NCBI RefSeq assembly: GCF_045679555.1
Contig: NC_092122.1
Span: forward strand, 7,931,003-7,995,002
Source of the DNA: Salvelinus alpinus
Lineage: Eukaryota; Chordata; Actinopteri; Salmoniformes; Salmonidae
DNA length: 64,000 bases
Reading direction: 5' to 3'
In this document: piece by piece, positions 1 to 13,292 of the stretch
How the letters are laid out: every line of letters begins with the position of its first letter
How positions within the stretch are numbered: the first letter of the stretch is position 1
Made by a program: the position numbers and the translations under genes
The notes under the pieces: model-generated
What the model was told of the DNA's origin: nothing
Database searches by the model: none
The model's input: only the letters and a program-made list of their open reading frames with translations

Positions 1-1712
1 CCTTCCACCTGCTGCTGAGGTAATACTGTAGACGCCAGCGTGACACACAGAGGTGAGACACATCAGGGAGGTCATTAAAGGCCTCAACCACAACAGCAAT
101 TTCCCAGTGGGCAATATTAGCTAGTTGAAGCAACGTCATGCTGACGTCGTATTTGTTACGTCATGGCCAGCCAGGGTGGATACTGAAAGAAATGGGACGT
201 TTTTTGACACAAGTATTTTAATTACCAGAAAAATATTTTTTTTTCTCAGTGGGAGGTAGAGGACTCTGAATGCCTATGTTTTTGCCTGGTGGGAGGCGTG
301 GGGGAGACACTTCCATAATCCTCAGTGGGTTTAGCTCGGTCATGCGTTCAGAGTCTGAGTCAAAGGGCTTAGAGTGCATACAGGGTTACGGTACACTAGG
401 GTAGCTGCCTGTTCTGGCTGGCCAGCCACTGTGAACTAGTGTACTTCAGGGAGTGTGCACTAGGTAGGGCACTGACTCTAGGGAGCGTTTACTGAAACAG
501 AGGAGGAAACATCAAACAAGTCTCTTCGGATTGGTTCTGTCTCCAGGTACACTATGACAAAGGGGAACAGAGAGGAGAATCCCCCTGTGAATTAACGGGA
601 GTCACGAGGACACAGGCTGGGTTGTGACACACACACACACACACACCTCCAGCGGCCCACTGTCTGGGTCCCATGGGACCCTCTCAACACCACAGAGAAA
701 GAGGGACATGAATCCTAAATCAAAGGGCATCAAGTTCCTTCCGGGATGTAGGAGAGCACAGGGGGCGTGGAGGGCATAAGATCTGCATAACGGCCCAATA
801 CATGGGCCGACCAGCAAAGAAATTGAGAAGAATTTCAGAAATCACGGGCAATGCAAATTGAAAAATAGCACACCATGCACTGCCAATGCAATGGTGTCAA
901 AACATAAACTGGACAAAATAGGCCCAATTGTTCTCAGTCCAAAATGCTGCTCTTTGTGTCTCAGAAAGATATCCCATCTAGAAATGTGACAGTGATTCAG
1001 CCAATTCCATTCCTTCAGCCTACGGTCCAACTTGAGTCCATGCCATCAGCAGTGTGTCATAATAATAGTTGTGGAAGAGGGAGAGGAAACAGTGACACTA
1101 GATAAACACATACTAATTCACAGCGGTACAGTATGTATGCCTTGAGATACAAAACACACTCCAGTTAGTGGACCTATTTAAAGCACATGCTATTAGCTCA
1201 GTTGCTACTCTCCATATGGCCATAGCAGAGAATCAGAAGAGACAGTGGTGAAGGAAAGACAACCGAATAGCACTGCAAGGCTTAAAACTGTATATACATG
1301 TGTTTCTTCAAACACTGACTTATTTATCAACCCAAATATGAATGTGCAACAAACCCTAAGCCGATGTTTAGGGGTGTAATAATGTAGTGTCTCTGTTGCA
1401 AGTACACACGGGTGGAGCAGCGGAGGCCCCAACATGTAAAGCCTGCAGCTGAGAGCTGTGAGTCACACTGGCTTGTCAAACTCCATCACAGACCGTACTG
1501 ACTTGCTCTGAGGAAAAAGGAGACCTTGAACTGTGTGTGTGTTCATAAGAAGGGGATGTGGAGGAGATCTTTCCAAAATGCTCCAGAAGGGCGTTGGGAG
1601 AGAATCCGAAAATCTCAACTGCCGTCAAAACAAAGCAGCCTGCCAGCGACAGGAGGAGGAAAAATATCAAGTATTTCCAGAAAGCGCGGTGGCTTTGAAA
1701 AATCCAACTTAC
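1..1712. other. No gene seen; probable intron 3 of plekha5
   Basis: On the plekha5 model this is intronic DNA after exon 3. It holds a short (CA)n tract at about 627-648. No further WW- or PH-coding exon, RNA gene or clear transposon could be recognised. Confidence 0.4.
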
Positions 1713-1770
1713 TTGATGAAGCAGCGGGCTCCTTCGAACGTATATCCCTCCTCCCATCCCGTTGGTAAAT
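1713..1770 (-). CDS. plekha5: plekha5-like exon 3 (start of WW domain 2)
   Basis: This 58-nt exon lies between an acceptor (gcatag) and a donor (gtaagt). It completes Asp57 and encodes LPTGWEEGYTFEGARCFI, the N-terminal half of the second WW domain with its tryptophan at residue 62. It ends in a split AA codon, in phase with a following exon that should supply the rest of the domain and then a pleckstrin-homology domain. The intron before it is 846 bp (1771-2616). No candidate for the next exon was seen in 1-1712, so the gene probably continues off the left edge. Confidence 0.85.
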
Positions 1771-2616
1771 CTATGCGGGAAAGAGGAGGGAAAGAGAAGG
1801 GGCGGAGGGGGAGTAATGAATAGGCTACGAGACAAATACATCGCAACACACACAAGCGGCTGATAGGAGCAGAGATCTGCGCGTGACCGAAAACACCGTT
1901 TCCCAAGCCAGCACCTTACGCAATATTTATAGCCTACCGATATGCTATCCATTAATGATATAGCCTAGTGCGGATGATCAAATAGCCTCATCGTCATTTC
2001 TATTCGTATCCGTTATTCAACATATTGTATTGATGGAAGTGAGATTGTAAAAGCCTGCTTCCTAGGCATTGACAGTGTGAGGATCTATGCATTCCGCGCA
2101 CGATGTCTTCCCTCTAATGCAATGGATATGGAATGGTAACAATAACATCCTTGTCCGAAGTCATTTCCAAAACAATACAAACATTTGTTGCATTCAACAT
2201 TTGTAGCGAGTTACGCATCAATGTTTCATGTTATCATTTTATCAACAGCTGTTGTTACAATTGTTACAAAATAACTGCCCAGTGCTTCGGGCTTAAGCCT
2301 TACAGTTTAGTCTACAACCCTGGCAAGTGGCAAACAATGATGTCAAAAAAAATCTAAAAATCAACTAACTTCTTCGTTTATGAATGCGAATGCCTACGTG
2401 ACCGAACTTTCAACAACTCTGTCGCAATGCCTTGGTGACATTAATTGGCGGCTCAACTTGATGGTCTGAGCGCAGAGGAGAGAAAGATAGACAGACGGCT
2501 GTTGCTTGCGGCAGTGAGTCTTCGCTCAACGTTTATCGGTGGTTTCTGAAACCATTTAAAACCGAGACTCTTGCCGTATGTAACGATTGGAAGAGTTCGA
2601 TGCGAACCGTTTTTAC

Positions 2617-2693
2617 CTGGGGTTTTTCTGTGCCCCGTTATGACGGCCTCTCCGGTGACGGGATGCAGCCAGGTCGTACTCTTGGCTTCTTCA
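2617..2693 (-). CDS. plekha5: plekha5-like exon 2 (second half of WW domain 1)
   Basis: This 77-nt exon starts after a pyrimidine-rich tract ending cccaacag and ends at a donor gtaaaa. It completes Asn31 and continues EEAKSTTWLHPVTGEA, giving the second WW tryptophan (W39, 22 residues after W17) and the conserved HP that follows. The linker TGHRKTP leads into a split codon G|AT. The EEAKSTTWLHPVTGEA stretch fits PLEKHA5 better than PLEKHA7. The intron before it is only 111 bp (2694-2804). Confidence 0.86.
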
Positions 2694-2804
2694 CTGTTGG
2701 GTAAGAAACAGGGAGAAGGTGAACACGCAAATAACACAGACATAAACAAACGCGTCGAAACAAAGCCAATACACTTCCATGCGCTGTATCCTGGGAATAT
2801 TTAC

Positions 2805-2896
2805 TTGATGAAGAATATTCTTCCGTCCCGAGTAACCCCATAACTCCAAGAAGAAGGCAGGCAGGAGAGCCAGTCCGGGTTTAGATCCGCCGCCAT
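2805..2896 (-). CDS. plekha5: plekha5-like exon 1 (N-terminus, first half of WW domain 1)
   Basis: This is the first coding exon of a PLEKHA5-like protein, a cytoplasmic adaptor with two WW domains and a PH domain that binds phosphoinositides and junctional partners. The start ATG is at 2896-2894, with G at -3 and G at +4. The 92-nt exon encodes 30 codons plus two bases. It begins MAADLN and contains the first WW tryptophan (W17) within SSWSYG, followed by GRIFFI. It ends at a consensus donor (gtaaat). The last codon is split AA|T and gives Asn once joined to the 2617-2693 exon. The identification follows from the start of the protein and the WW sequence resembling the PLEKHA5 N-terminus as I know it; PLEKHA7 is the nearest alternative but differs in the linker. 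Only the 5' end of the gene is in the window. Confidence 0.85.
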
Positions 2897-3010
2897 GTCT
2901 AGCAGAGGACGGAGACTGGAGTGCGCGTATCCGTGCCGTGGGCGCGTACTCGTCAACCCTAAGCAACTGGGCGCGGGGAACCTCTGTGGGGCGGGAGCGT
3001 GCTTGCATGG
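2897..3010 (-). promoter_or_regulatory. Probable 5' UTR / CpG-rich core promoter of plekha5
   Basis: The stretch immediately upstream of the plekha5 start codon is GC-rich and full of CpG, in contrast to the AT-rich DNA beyond 3040. This is the pattern expected of a housekeeping-type promoter and 5' UTR. No TATA box or transcription start can be fixed from sequence alone. Confidence 0.45.
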
Positions 3011-3669
<659 letters not shown>

Positions 3670-3792
3670 ATACACGAAATGATGGTGAAAACACAATGCA
3701 GACAGGTTAGCCAGGATGCCAACACCACGCATATAAGATTTAACTATCAACAAATAACTACATAAATGAAAACAAAAATGTCCACTGTCCAC

Positions 3793-3887
3793 TAACCATT
3801 ATGGAGGTGGCTTGCCAACGCCAAACAAAGGATACCAACTAGATACTGATCTAGGGTCAGTTTGCTGTTCCACCTCCATAATGGTTA
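3793..3887. repeat. Short interspersed palindromic element with 18-bp perfect inverted arms
   Basis: The arms 3793-3810 and 3870-3887 are perfect reverse complements (taaccattatggaggtgg on the left) around a 59-bp centre that includes a ctgatctaggg motif. A related ctgatctaggatcagg motif occurs at about 13258-13274. It resembles an old MITE-like salmonid repeat. Confidence 0.55.
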
Positions 3888-4034
3888 AGGTTAGGATTTG
3901 GGGAGGGTAAGCTGATCCTGGATATGTTGTCTGAGAAGGGGAACGTCTACCCACCCCTCAGGCCTCCTGGCCTTGTGAACTCACCACTAAATTCATCCAA
4001 TTAGTAATCCTTATGTCCAAGGGGGTTTAGCAGA

Positions 4035-4955
<921 letters not shown>

Positions 4956-5360
4956 TTCTGGCTTGCCTACTACTTACTAAAACAGCATACTGTGCACTAC
5001 TCGTGCTACATATTATTTAGAATGTACTGTTTAGTAAAAGGTATGTTGTGAGGAACAAATATCAACATACTACTCATCCATACTGAGAAGGTGTCATCAA
5101 ATGCGCAATAGCACTTGTTCCCCGCCATTTGTACATTTTTGTAGAGCACATCCCCTATTCTGATTATCAGCCGTTGTCGAACACAGGTAGGAGTGAAAAG
5201 CAGATTCTCTTCCTCAGTAGTTTGCAACGAATTCTACTAGATGAAAAGCCAAAATGAGTATGGCATCCTGGAATTAATTTCACATACTATAAAATTGTAT
5301 ATTTTTTCGGTTACCGAAAAAAACTACTATTTAGAATTCAAGTATGGTTATTCGGACTTG
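4956..5360. repeat. Probable degenerate interspersed repeat rich in tactactta/catact motifs
   Basis: The ends carry related motifs (gcctactacttactaa on the left, tactatttagaattcaag on the right), and the interior has repeated actatttag/gtatgc-like words and a ttcggttaccgaa palindrome. This resembles a common salmonid non-autonomous DNA element, but the boundaries are uncertain. Confidence 0.4.
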
Positions 5361-5435
5361 GCCTCTGTCTAAAAGCACTCTGAGAACAGATAGGGCCTTT
5401 CTCCAGGACCCATTCGGACTAACTATTCAAGGACT

Positions 5436-5546
5436 GCGTCCCAAATGACAATGCTCCCTATATAGTGTACTACTTTTGCCTAGATCCCTATGGGTCCTGG
5501 TCTAAAAGAAGTGCAATATAAAGGGAATTGGGTGCGATTTAAGATG
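5436..5546. repeat. Foldback repeat (family with the tagtgcactacttttgacc core), copy 1
   Basis: A near-palindromic element of about 110 bp whose arms read approximately cctatatagtgtactac and its complement, with terminal gcgtcccaaatg/catttgggac-like ends. It is diverged; six other copies occur in the window. Confidence 0.75.
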
Positions 5547-7168
5547 CAGCAAAGGTTTCCATCAAGCTTCCCACAGACCCGGAGGGTCTGTCTCCCCCCT
5601 CAGTCATGAAAGGGACTGTGAGGGGCTGGAAACTAGGCTCATAATGATTATTAATGAGACTGCGGCTTAGCTACGACCCCTGCCGCCTTTTTGAAGTCAC
5701 CTAGCGCAGAGCAGAGCAGAGCAGTTCCTCTGACGTCATCATTAGAGGGTCCAACCCAGCCAATGGCCTCTTCTGAAACAGAGATTGCTTCCTGCTTCGG
5801 GACCAATCTGTGCCCCACTGTTACTATGGGAAGGCCTCAACCCCCTTTATCAAAACAAACAACTCCATTCCTATTCCATCCATCATGCCTCTTATATTTT
5901 CCCTGCCATCTTCCTCTTCAACTTATTCTCCCAATTTCCCCCTTCATCTCCCCCCAATTTCCCCAACCCTCTCCCAATTCTCACCTCCTATCCTCCCACC
6001 ACCCCCCAATCGTCCACATAATGTTCCTCCCCCATACTCTCCTCGTTCACCATGTCCTCCTTCCTAACTATCTCTGATCTCCATGTCACGTCTGTCCCCT
6101 CTCTCTGGATCAGCGACTGCAGCATATCATATTCCTCAGCTTTCTGTCAGGCCCACTCAGCCTCGGTCTATGGGCTCATGGGCTCTGTGTCGCTATAAAC
6201 TTTCAATTTAGGAGACGAGGACTAGTTCAGCGAAAACAAGACACCTACACTGCAGGCTTGCGCTACGGTGTTGTACATTGCAGTGGGAATTCCACAGCTA
6301 GGGTAAAAGCTTTACCTTTCAGAAGGAATAAAACAAGTTCGAAAACATACCAGGCTTCACTGGTTAAAGTGCTTTCCACATGATCACGGCTTTAGAAGAT
6401 GGGTTTGTGGCTGGAGCTGGCTGGCTTGCTACCTACCCAGTTAGGGGTCCCTTGGACGATCATGCAGTGTGTGTCTCATTAAGACCAACCTATTGATCAG
6501 AAACTGAACACAAAGACCAGTTATCCAACACCACACTGGTCCTGCTGCCTATTTGATTTCCTTAATGTGTTGTGAGGGGGGGAGGGGGGTCTATTGTATG
6601 TGCTAGAGATATTCAACCACCCTAGGCAGACAAAGGAAGTTATATAGAATATCTTTATTATTATAGATGGGTGTCTATTGTGGAAATGGCCCAGTGTTGG
6701 ACAAGCTGGTTTGAACATAATGGAACAGATTGCTGCTTTACATTGTACTCTATGTAAGGTTGACTCCATCCGCCATGTGTACTGTACTGTAGCACCCACC
6801 ACAACATCTCCAGGGCAGGCAGGTCTACGTGACATCTGATGCCAGGGAGAGAGTTAGACGGACGGGTCAGACGAGGGCACGCTAAGCCCTGGAGGCCGGA
6901 GGGCAAGGAGAATGCCAACGTCTGCTAAATACCAAGTTTGTTATCATCGAGCTTGTCTCGCATTGAAATCAGGGAGAGAGCGAGAGGGAGACAGAGAGAG
7001 AGAGGGAGACAGAGAGAGAAAAGAGTCAGACAGAGAGAGAGGGTGAGGGAGACAGAGAGAGAAAAGAGCCAGGTTCAAGGTTGATACGTTCGAGACACAG
7101 AAATGCAGAACATGCAGAGATGCTGCTGTGGTCTGGACTAATAATAACATGGTCAACGTTATGCTGCA
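5547..7168. other. No gene; C-rich and GA-rich tracts
   Basis: A C-rich, low-complexity pyrimidine stretch lies at about 5865-6060 and a GA-rich imperfect repeat at about 6965-7070. Open frames here have no recognisable domain. Confidence 0.35.
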
Positions 7169-8190
7169 GAGTCAGACAGAGAGTCAGGGGAAACACACTG
7201 TAAATGGGCGAGTCAGACAGAGAGTCAGGGGAAACACACTGTAAATGGGCGAGTCAGACAGAGAGTCAGGGGAAACACACTGTAAATGGGCGAGTCAGAC
7301 AGAGAGTCAGGGGAAACACACTGTAAATGGGCGAGTCAGACAGAGAGTCAGGGGAAACACACTGTAAATGGGCGAGTCAGACAGAGAGTCAGGGGAAACA
7401 CACTGTAAATGGGCGAGTCAGACAGAGAGTCAGGGGAAACACACTGTAAATGGGCGAGTCAGACAGAGAGTCAGGGGAAACACACTGTAAATGGGCGAGT
7501 CAGACAGAGAGTCAGAGGAAACACACTGTAAATGGGCGAGTCAGACAGAGAGTCAGGGGAAACACACTGTAAATGGGCGAGTCAGACAGAGAGTCAGGGG
7601 AAACACACTGTAAATGGGCGAGTCAGACAGAGAGTCAGGGGAAACACACTGTAAATGGGCGAGTCAGACAGAGAGTCAGGGGAAACACACTGTAAATGGG
7701 CGAGTCAGACAGAGAGTCAGGGGAAACACACTGTAAATGGGCGAGTCAGACAGAGAGTCAGGGGAAACACACTGTAAATGGGCGAGTCAGACAGAGAGTC
7801 AGGGGAAACACACTGTAAATGGGCGAGTCAGACAGAGAGTCAGGGGAAACACACTGTAAATGGGCGAGTCAGACAGAGAGTCAGAGGAAACACACTGTAA
7901 ATGGGCGAGTCAGACAGAGAGTCAGGGGAAACACACTGTAAATGGGCGAGTCAGACAGAGAGTCAGGGGAAACACACTGTAAATGGGCGAGTCAGACAGA
8001 GAGTCAGGGGAAACACACTGTAAATGGGCGAGTCAGACAGAGAGTCAGGGGAAACACACTGTAAATGGGCGAGTCAGAAAGAGAGTCAGGGGAAACACAC
8101 TGTAAATGGGCGAGTCAGACAGAGAGTCAGGGGAAACACACTGTAAATGGGCGAGTCAGACAGAGAGTCAGAGGAAACACTGTAAATGAG
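7169..8190. repeat. 41-bp minisatellite, 24 full units plus one partial
   Basis: The unit starts gagtcagacagagagtcagg and recurs exactly every 41 bp from 7169 to 8190. Units are almost identical. A G-to-A change marks units 9, 18 and 25, and unit 23 has a C-to-A change. The last unit lacks two bases. The spacing of the marked units suggests block duplication. Confidence 0.97.
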
Positions 8191-8508
8191 TCTCAGATGG
8201 CACCTGGGGAATAGGGTGTCAATTGAGAGATGACATTAAGCCTCTGTTGTTGGACTGGAGAGGTGTGAGGTCATATAAGTGGATTGCCTCGTCGTACTGT
8301 TCTCTAGTTTTGATGGAAGACAGGGTGTGTACTTTGTAACGTCAATACTAACTGACAGACTTTTGAATGTGGATGGTGTCATGGCTTAAGACCACATTAT
8401 CCCACTAAGCTAAAGCCTAGGCATCCGTTTCAGTCAGTTTTATTCATCACACAAGCTTGGTTCATCAAACCAACTCAGTCTTGGTCCGATCTAAATGCTT
8501 TGTACAAT
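8191..8508. other. No gene recognised
   Basis: Apparently unique sequence between the minisatellite and a short MITE. No supportable feature. Confidence 0.3.
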
Positions 8509-8609
8509 CACCCACTGGGCACAGGCATCAATTTAACGTCTATTCCACGTTGGTTCAACGTAAATGACGTGGAAACGATGTTGATTCAACCAGTGTGTGC
8601 ACAGTGGGA
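8509..8609 (+). mobile_element. Small palindromic MITE (cccactgggcaca ends), copy A
   Basis: An element of about 100 bp with imperfect terminal inverted repeats (cccactgggcaca on the left, tgtgcacagtggg on the right) and internal complementary words around ccacgttggttcaacg. A reverse-oriented copy is at 9733-9839. Confidence 0.7.
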
Positions 8610-8957
8610 AGCCTTTTACCACAGCTCTTTGAGGTTAACAGGTTAAAGATTAGAACAGCAAACCTTCGTCTGAAACGCTGGCAGCCTCTGCCAACTAACA
8701 CATTTGCATTGAGAAACATTTACCCTGTTGATACTACAACCTTCAAGGTGATGTTCCTCTGCCAAGGGAAATAAACAGAAATGGCGTGGTCGTAAATGTT
8801 TCATAGTGAAGGTCTATTTACTATTTAAATGTGTTTACTCTCTCCGCTGGTGTATGTTTGTTTATGTTTGTTGAGTAGGATGCACCGGCCAGGTTCACAG
8901 CGGTAGCTCCTTCATCACACAGCAATTAAAACTCTCTGGAGTAACTTTTAGTGTTCT

Positions 8958-9732
<775 letters not shown>

Positions 9733-9839
9733 CTCTGGGCACACACTGGTTGACTCAACGTTGTTTCCACGTCATTTCAATAAAGTTACGTTGAACCAAT
9801 GTGGAATAGGCGTTGAACTTGACGTCTGTGCCCAGTGTA
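9733..9839 (-). mobile_element. Small palindromic MITE (cccactgggcaca ends), copy B
   Basis: Inverted copy of the element at 8509-8609. It begins ctctgggcacacactgg and ends ctgtgcccagtgt, with the same internal cacgt words. Confidence 0.7.
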
Positions 9840-10055
9840 CATTTTTTTACAATTTGGAGTGTGTTTATTTACAGAATATGTAAAACATTCTCGTTTATAT
9901 ATGTCCCTAATAGACATGACTGTTTGAAGCAAAAAATATATACTGTAGGCTATGTATTTAGGATATTTAAACCTATTTTCCAGAGTGATACAAAGTAATT
10001 ATGTTCTGTGTCAGTCTGGCCTAAGAAGCTAGTGAAGCTTTTCCTCTCTGGCTTC

Positions 10056-10157
10056 ATTTCAAATGGCACCCTATTCCCTATATAGTGCACTTCTTTTGGC
10101 CAGAGCCTTGTGAGTATTGCACTATATACTGTAGGGATTAGAGTTCCGTTTGGGACG
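10056..10157. repeat. Foldback repeat (tagtgcactacttttgacc family), copy 2
   Basis: It reads tttcaaatggcaccctattc at the left and ends with the complementary gtttgggac-type terminus. The centre is diverged. Confidence 0.75.
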
Positions 10158-10306
10158 AAGCCTCTATCTCCCTTAGTAGCCTGGTGTATTTCAGTACCCT
10201 CCCTCACCATTTCACGCCTTTGTTGCCGTAAACCCCAGAGCACGGCCAGTGATCAAGGTCAATATGTGATGGTTGGATCAGAGTTGGAGAACTGGAGGCT
10301 CCCTTT

Positions 10307-10566
10307 CCTCGTTTAATACGACCTGAACACCAATGATCACTGTCCTCGTTTAATAAGACCTGAACACCAATGATCACTGTCCTCGTTTAATACGACCAGA
10401 ATACCAATGTTCACTGTCTGCGTTTAATACGACCAGAATACCAATGTTTTCTGTCCTCGATTAGTAAGACTAGAATATCAACGTTCCCTGTCCTCGTTTA
10501 ATAAGACCAGAACACCAACGTTCACTGTCTGCGTTTAAGAAGACCAGGAATACCAAGGCTCCCTGT
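10307..10566. repeat. 37-bp tandem repeat, 7 units
   Basis: Units start cctcgtttaatacgacc or close variants at 10307, 10344, 10381, 10418, 10455, 10492 and 10529. The first two are nearly identical and later units are more diverged, consistent with growth from the left. Confidence 0.92.
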
Positions 10567-11377
10567 CCGCTTCATTGCTCCCTCTTGGTCAGGTCGTTGT
10601 TGTTCTCAATTACTTTCCTGGCTAAATAAAGTCAATTACTTCTCTAACGGTCACACAGGAAGCTGAGTGGAAGCCTCTTAGGATTTGAACTCCTCTCACT
10701 CGCTGCCTTTTGCCTGTCAGTGTTTCTGCCTTTAAACCGCCTCTCATGGAGAAACTGTGAGGAATACAAACTCTGATGTTTTACTCAGGAAGCTGAGCAG
10801 AAGACTCAGTTCTTTCAGATGTTATTTTCTGCCCCATCCCCACCTCTATAGAGGGCAACTTTATCATTTATTTATATCAAAACATTACATTTTTGCACTT
10901 CCTCCTGTCTCTTTGCCTTTACCTTCTCAAATGAACTTTCTGAATAACACGTTCTTCTCTTTTTTCAAAAATGGAAAGGAAGTCAAATTCCATGATTTTC
11001 CATGTTGCTGCATCTAGCGTATTAGACCTCAAAGAGCCCAAAGAGATAGTTCTCAGAGAGATGGCTTTGTTTTTAGATGGTGGGAACTCTACAATTATGC
11101 AGCAGATCATTTAAGGAAAGTGGAAGAAACACCTCTCAAGAATTCATGAACCATCTTGTAACTTCAAAATAAATATCACATTCTGTACTGTACTATTCAC
11201 TACTCTGTTGGCTTTGTTCATTTACTTTTCCTCGTCTTGCCTCTGCCAACTGCTGAGCTTTGCAACCATGTTGATGAAACAACAGAGATGCATTACTCTC
11301 CTCAACTTGTTCTTTCTCAGACGCCTCAATATTGACAAAATGAAAAGGTTGAGCTCTCTGGAAGGGCTCTCTGAGTG
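10567..11377. other. No gene recognised
   Basis: AT-moderate sequence without a recognisable coding or repeat signature. Confidence 0.3.
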
Positions 11378-11485
11378 CATCCCAAATAGTACTGTAACCT
11401 TATCCCCTATATAGTGCACTACTTTTGACCAGAGACATAGTCAAAAGTAGTGCAATACATAGGGAATAGGGTGCCATTTAGGAGG
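11378..11485. repeat. Foldback repeat (tagtgcactacttttgacc family), copy 3
   Basis: Clear inverted arms: tatatagtgcactacttttg on the left is answered by caaaagtagtgcaatacata on the right around agagacatag. Confidence 0.85.
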
Positions 11486-11661
11486 CAGTCTCTATTGCCT
11501 CACTACAGAGGCCAGCAGCATTTCTGTGGTCTGAAGCTCAGTTGCCTGGACTCACAGAACCCCTGCTCTCCCTCTCTCTGCTTCGCTAGGGAGTACAATG
11601 TGTCTGTGCTTGGCCCCGTTTCGCCGTTTCTCTCCCCCTACTGTGGATACTCTCCTTTCTT

Positions 11662-11772
<111 letters not shown>

Positions 11773-11992
11773 AGTGTGCATAGGAGCAGGGCCTAGTCAG
11801 GGTCTCTAATAATGAATCTATATCTCTCTCTTTCTCTCTCTCCCTTTACTCTCTCTGTTTTCTTAAACTCTCTCTGCCCCATTTCTCACAGCCAAATAGG
11901 AAGGACCCAAATAAAGCTGCTCTTCCTCATGTCTTCGGATCTGAAGATCTCATAATGTTTGAGCCGGCAGCAACAGGGGAGGGTGAGGATGA

Positions 11993-12102
11993 CTCCCAAA
12001 TGGCGCCCTATTCCCTATATAGTGCACTACGTTTGACCAGAGCCCTATGCACCCTGGTCAAAAGTAGTGCACTATATAGGGAATAGGGTGCCATTTGGGA
12101 TG
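11993..12102. repeat. Foldback repeat (tagtgcactacttttgacc family), copy 4 (best preserved)
   Basis: The full-length palindrome runs from ctcccaaatggcgccctatt to aatagggtgccatttgggat. The arms match almost throughout, so the element can fold into a hairpin of about 45 bp per arm. Confidence 0.9.
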
Positions 12103-13292
12103 CCACCTGAGAGAGGGAAAGGTTCAAATAAACCCCTTCCTCATGGTGAGTGATGACTCAGGAGAGACACATTGATTTAAGCAGCTGGGGTGATGGAGAG
12201 GAGGCACTCAGGGCTTGAAGGGCATCAGCTTCACCTTCCTCTGTGCTGCTTAGAGACCTCTAAACACACAAACACAGGCACTAAGGCGTCAGACAGGCAG
12301 GCAGGCACGCACATACCACAGACACAGACATGCACGCAGCAACACCGACACATATTCAGACACACACATGAACTCATCTACTACACCAGTCCATCTTACT
12401 CAAAGAAAGTGAAGGGGAAAACCACCTTATTCACTTTAGTGAAAGACAAAAAGTTGCTGTCTACATTGTTCAATGATACTTCATGGTCTCCAGGGCCAAT
12501 AGCAGCAGCCACACAAAGAGAGACCATCAGCGAGCCCAGCCGAGCTGAACCACAGCAGACGATGAGGGAGAGAGAGATGGAGGGAGAGAGAAAGAGACTC
12601 CTGGACGCGCTCCTGCTGGCTTCAGACTCCTCTCGGGGAGGTCCGGGCCGCCCACTGTCACACTGAAAAGGAACACCTTGATACAGTTACTCAACCCACT
12701 CTCTGATCTAACAACACATGAGGAGAGAAGAAGAGAAGCTTATTGTTCACCTTCAGTTTTAGATTGAATGGCATGAGAGAATCGCATCACACGGTACACA
12801 TAGTTCATCATACAGGGGCTTTATCATCTCATCAGTTCGGCTTAATGATCTGTCTTTCCCTCCCCTTGACAGTAAACAATACAATGACGCAAGATGTCGA
12901 CAGGAAATTCCGCGCTACTATTGTACAACTGACCATGTCGCCTTCTTCTCAGAAATGTGCAGGGGTCTTTCTTATTGAACCAGTATTTGCTTACTGACCA
13001 TGCAGGAAGTAGAAGCACTATTTAGAACTACTAAACCAATGTCTGTTCATTCATGGTGCTTGTACAATATGATAGGGATTGGTCATTCACTACTGTAGCA
13101 ACGTGCAGTACACAGCAACAAGACTCCTTGCAGTCACACAGAACAGATAAACAAAACGACGGTTGTTTTCTTAATATCAAGTCAATATGTTGACGGTGTA
13201 GTTGGTTTCCTAGTGTATTTTAGTTTAGGCTTGTGTCAAGTTTCTTAGAGTAGAAATGCTGATCTAGGATCAGGTCCCCCTGTCTTATTTAT
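12103..13292. other. No gene recognised
   Basis: Includes a moderately long open frame at 12190-12666 (+) that is rich in His/Thr from CA-rich DNA and has no domain. No exon, RNA gene or transposon could be supported. Confidence 0.35.

Noticed and set aside
1476-1952. 158-residue minus-strand frame with a hydrophobic segment (FWKYLIFFLLLSLAGCFVL) resembling a membrane anchor
   Set aside because: It overlaps plekha5 exon 3 in another frame and runs through the flanking introns; the hydrophobic stretch lies after the exon 3 donor and has no match I recognise.
7169-8190. CRISPR array
   Set aside because: Units are contiguous with no unique spacers, and the DNA is vertebrate; it is a minisatellite.
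12190-12666. 158-residue open frame as a host gene
   Set aside because: Composition follows CA-rich DNA; no domain, splice pattern or conserved motif is visible.
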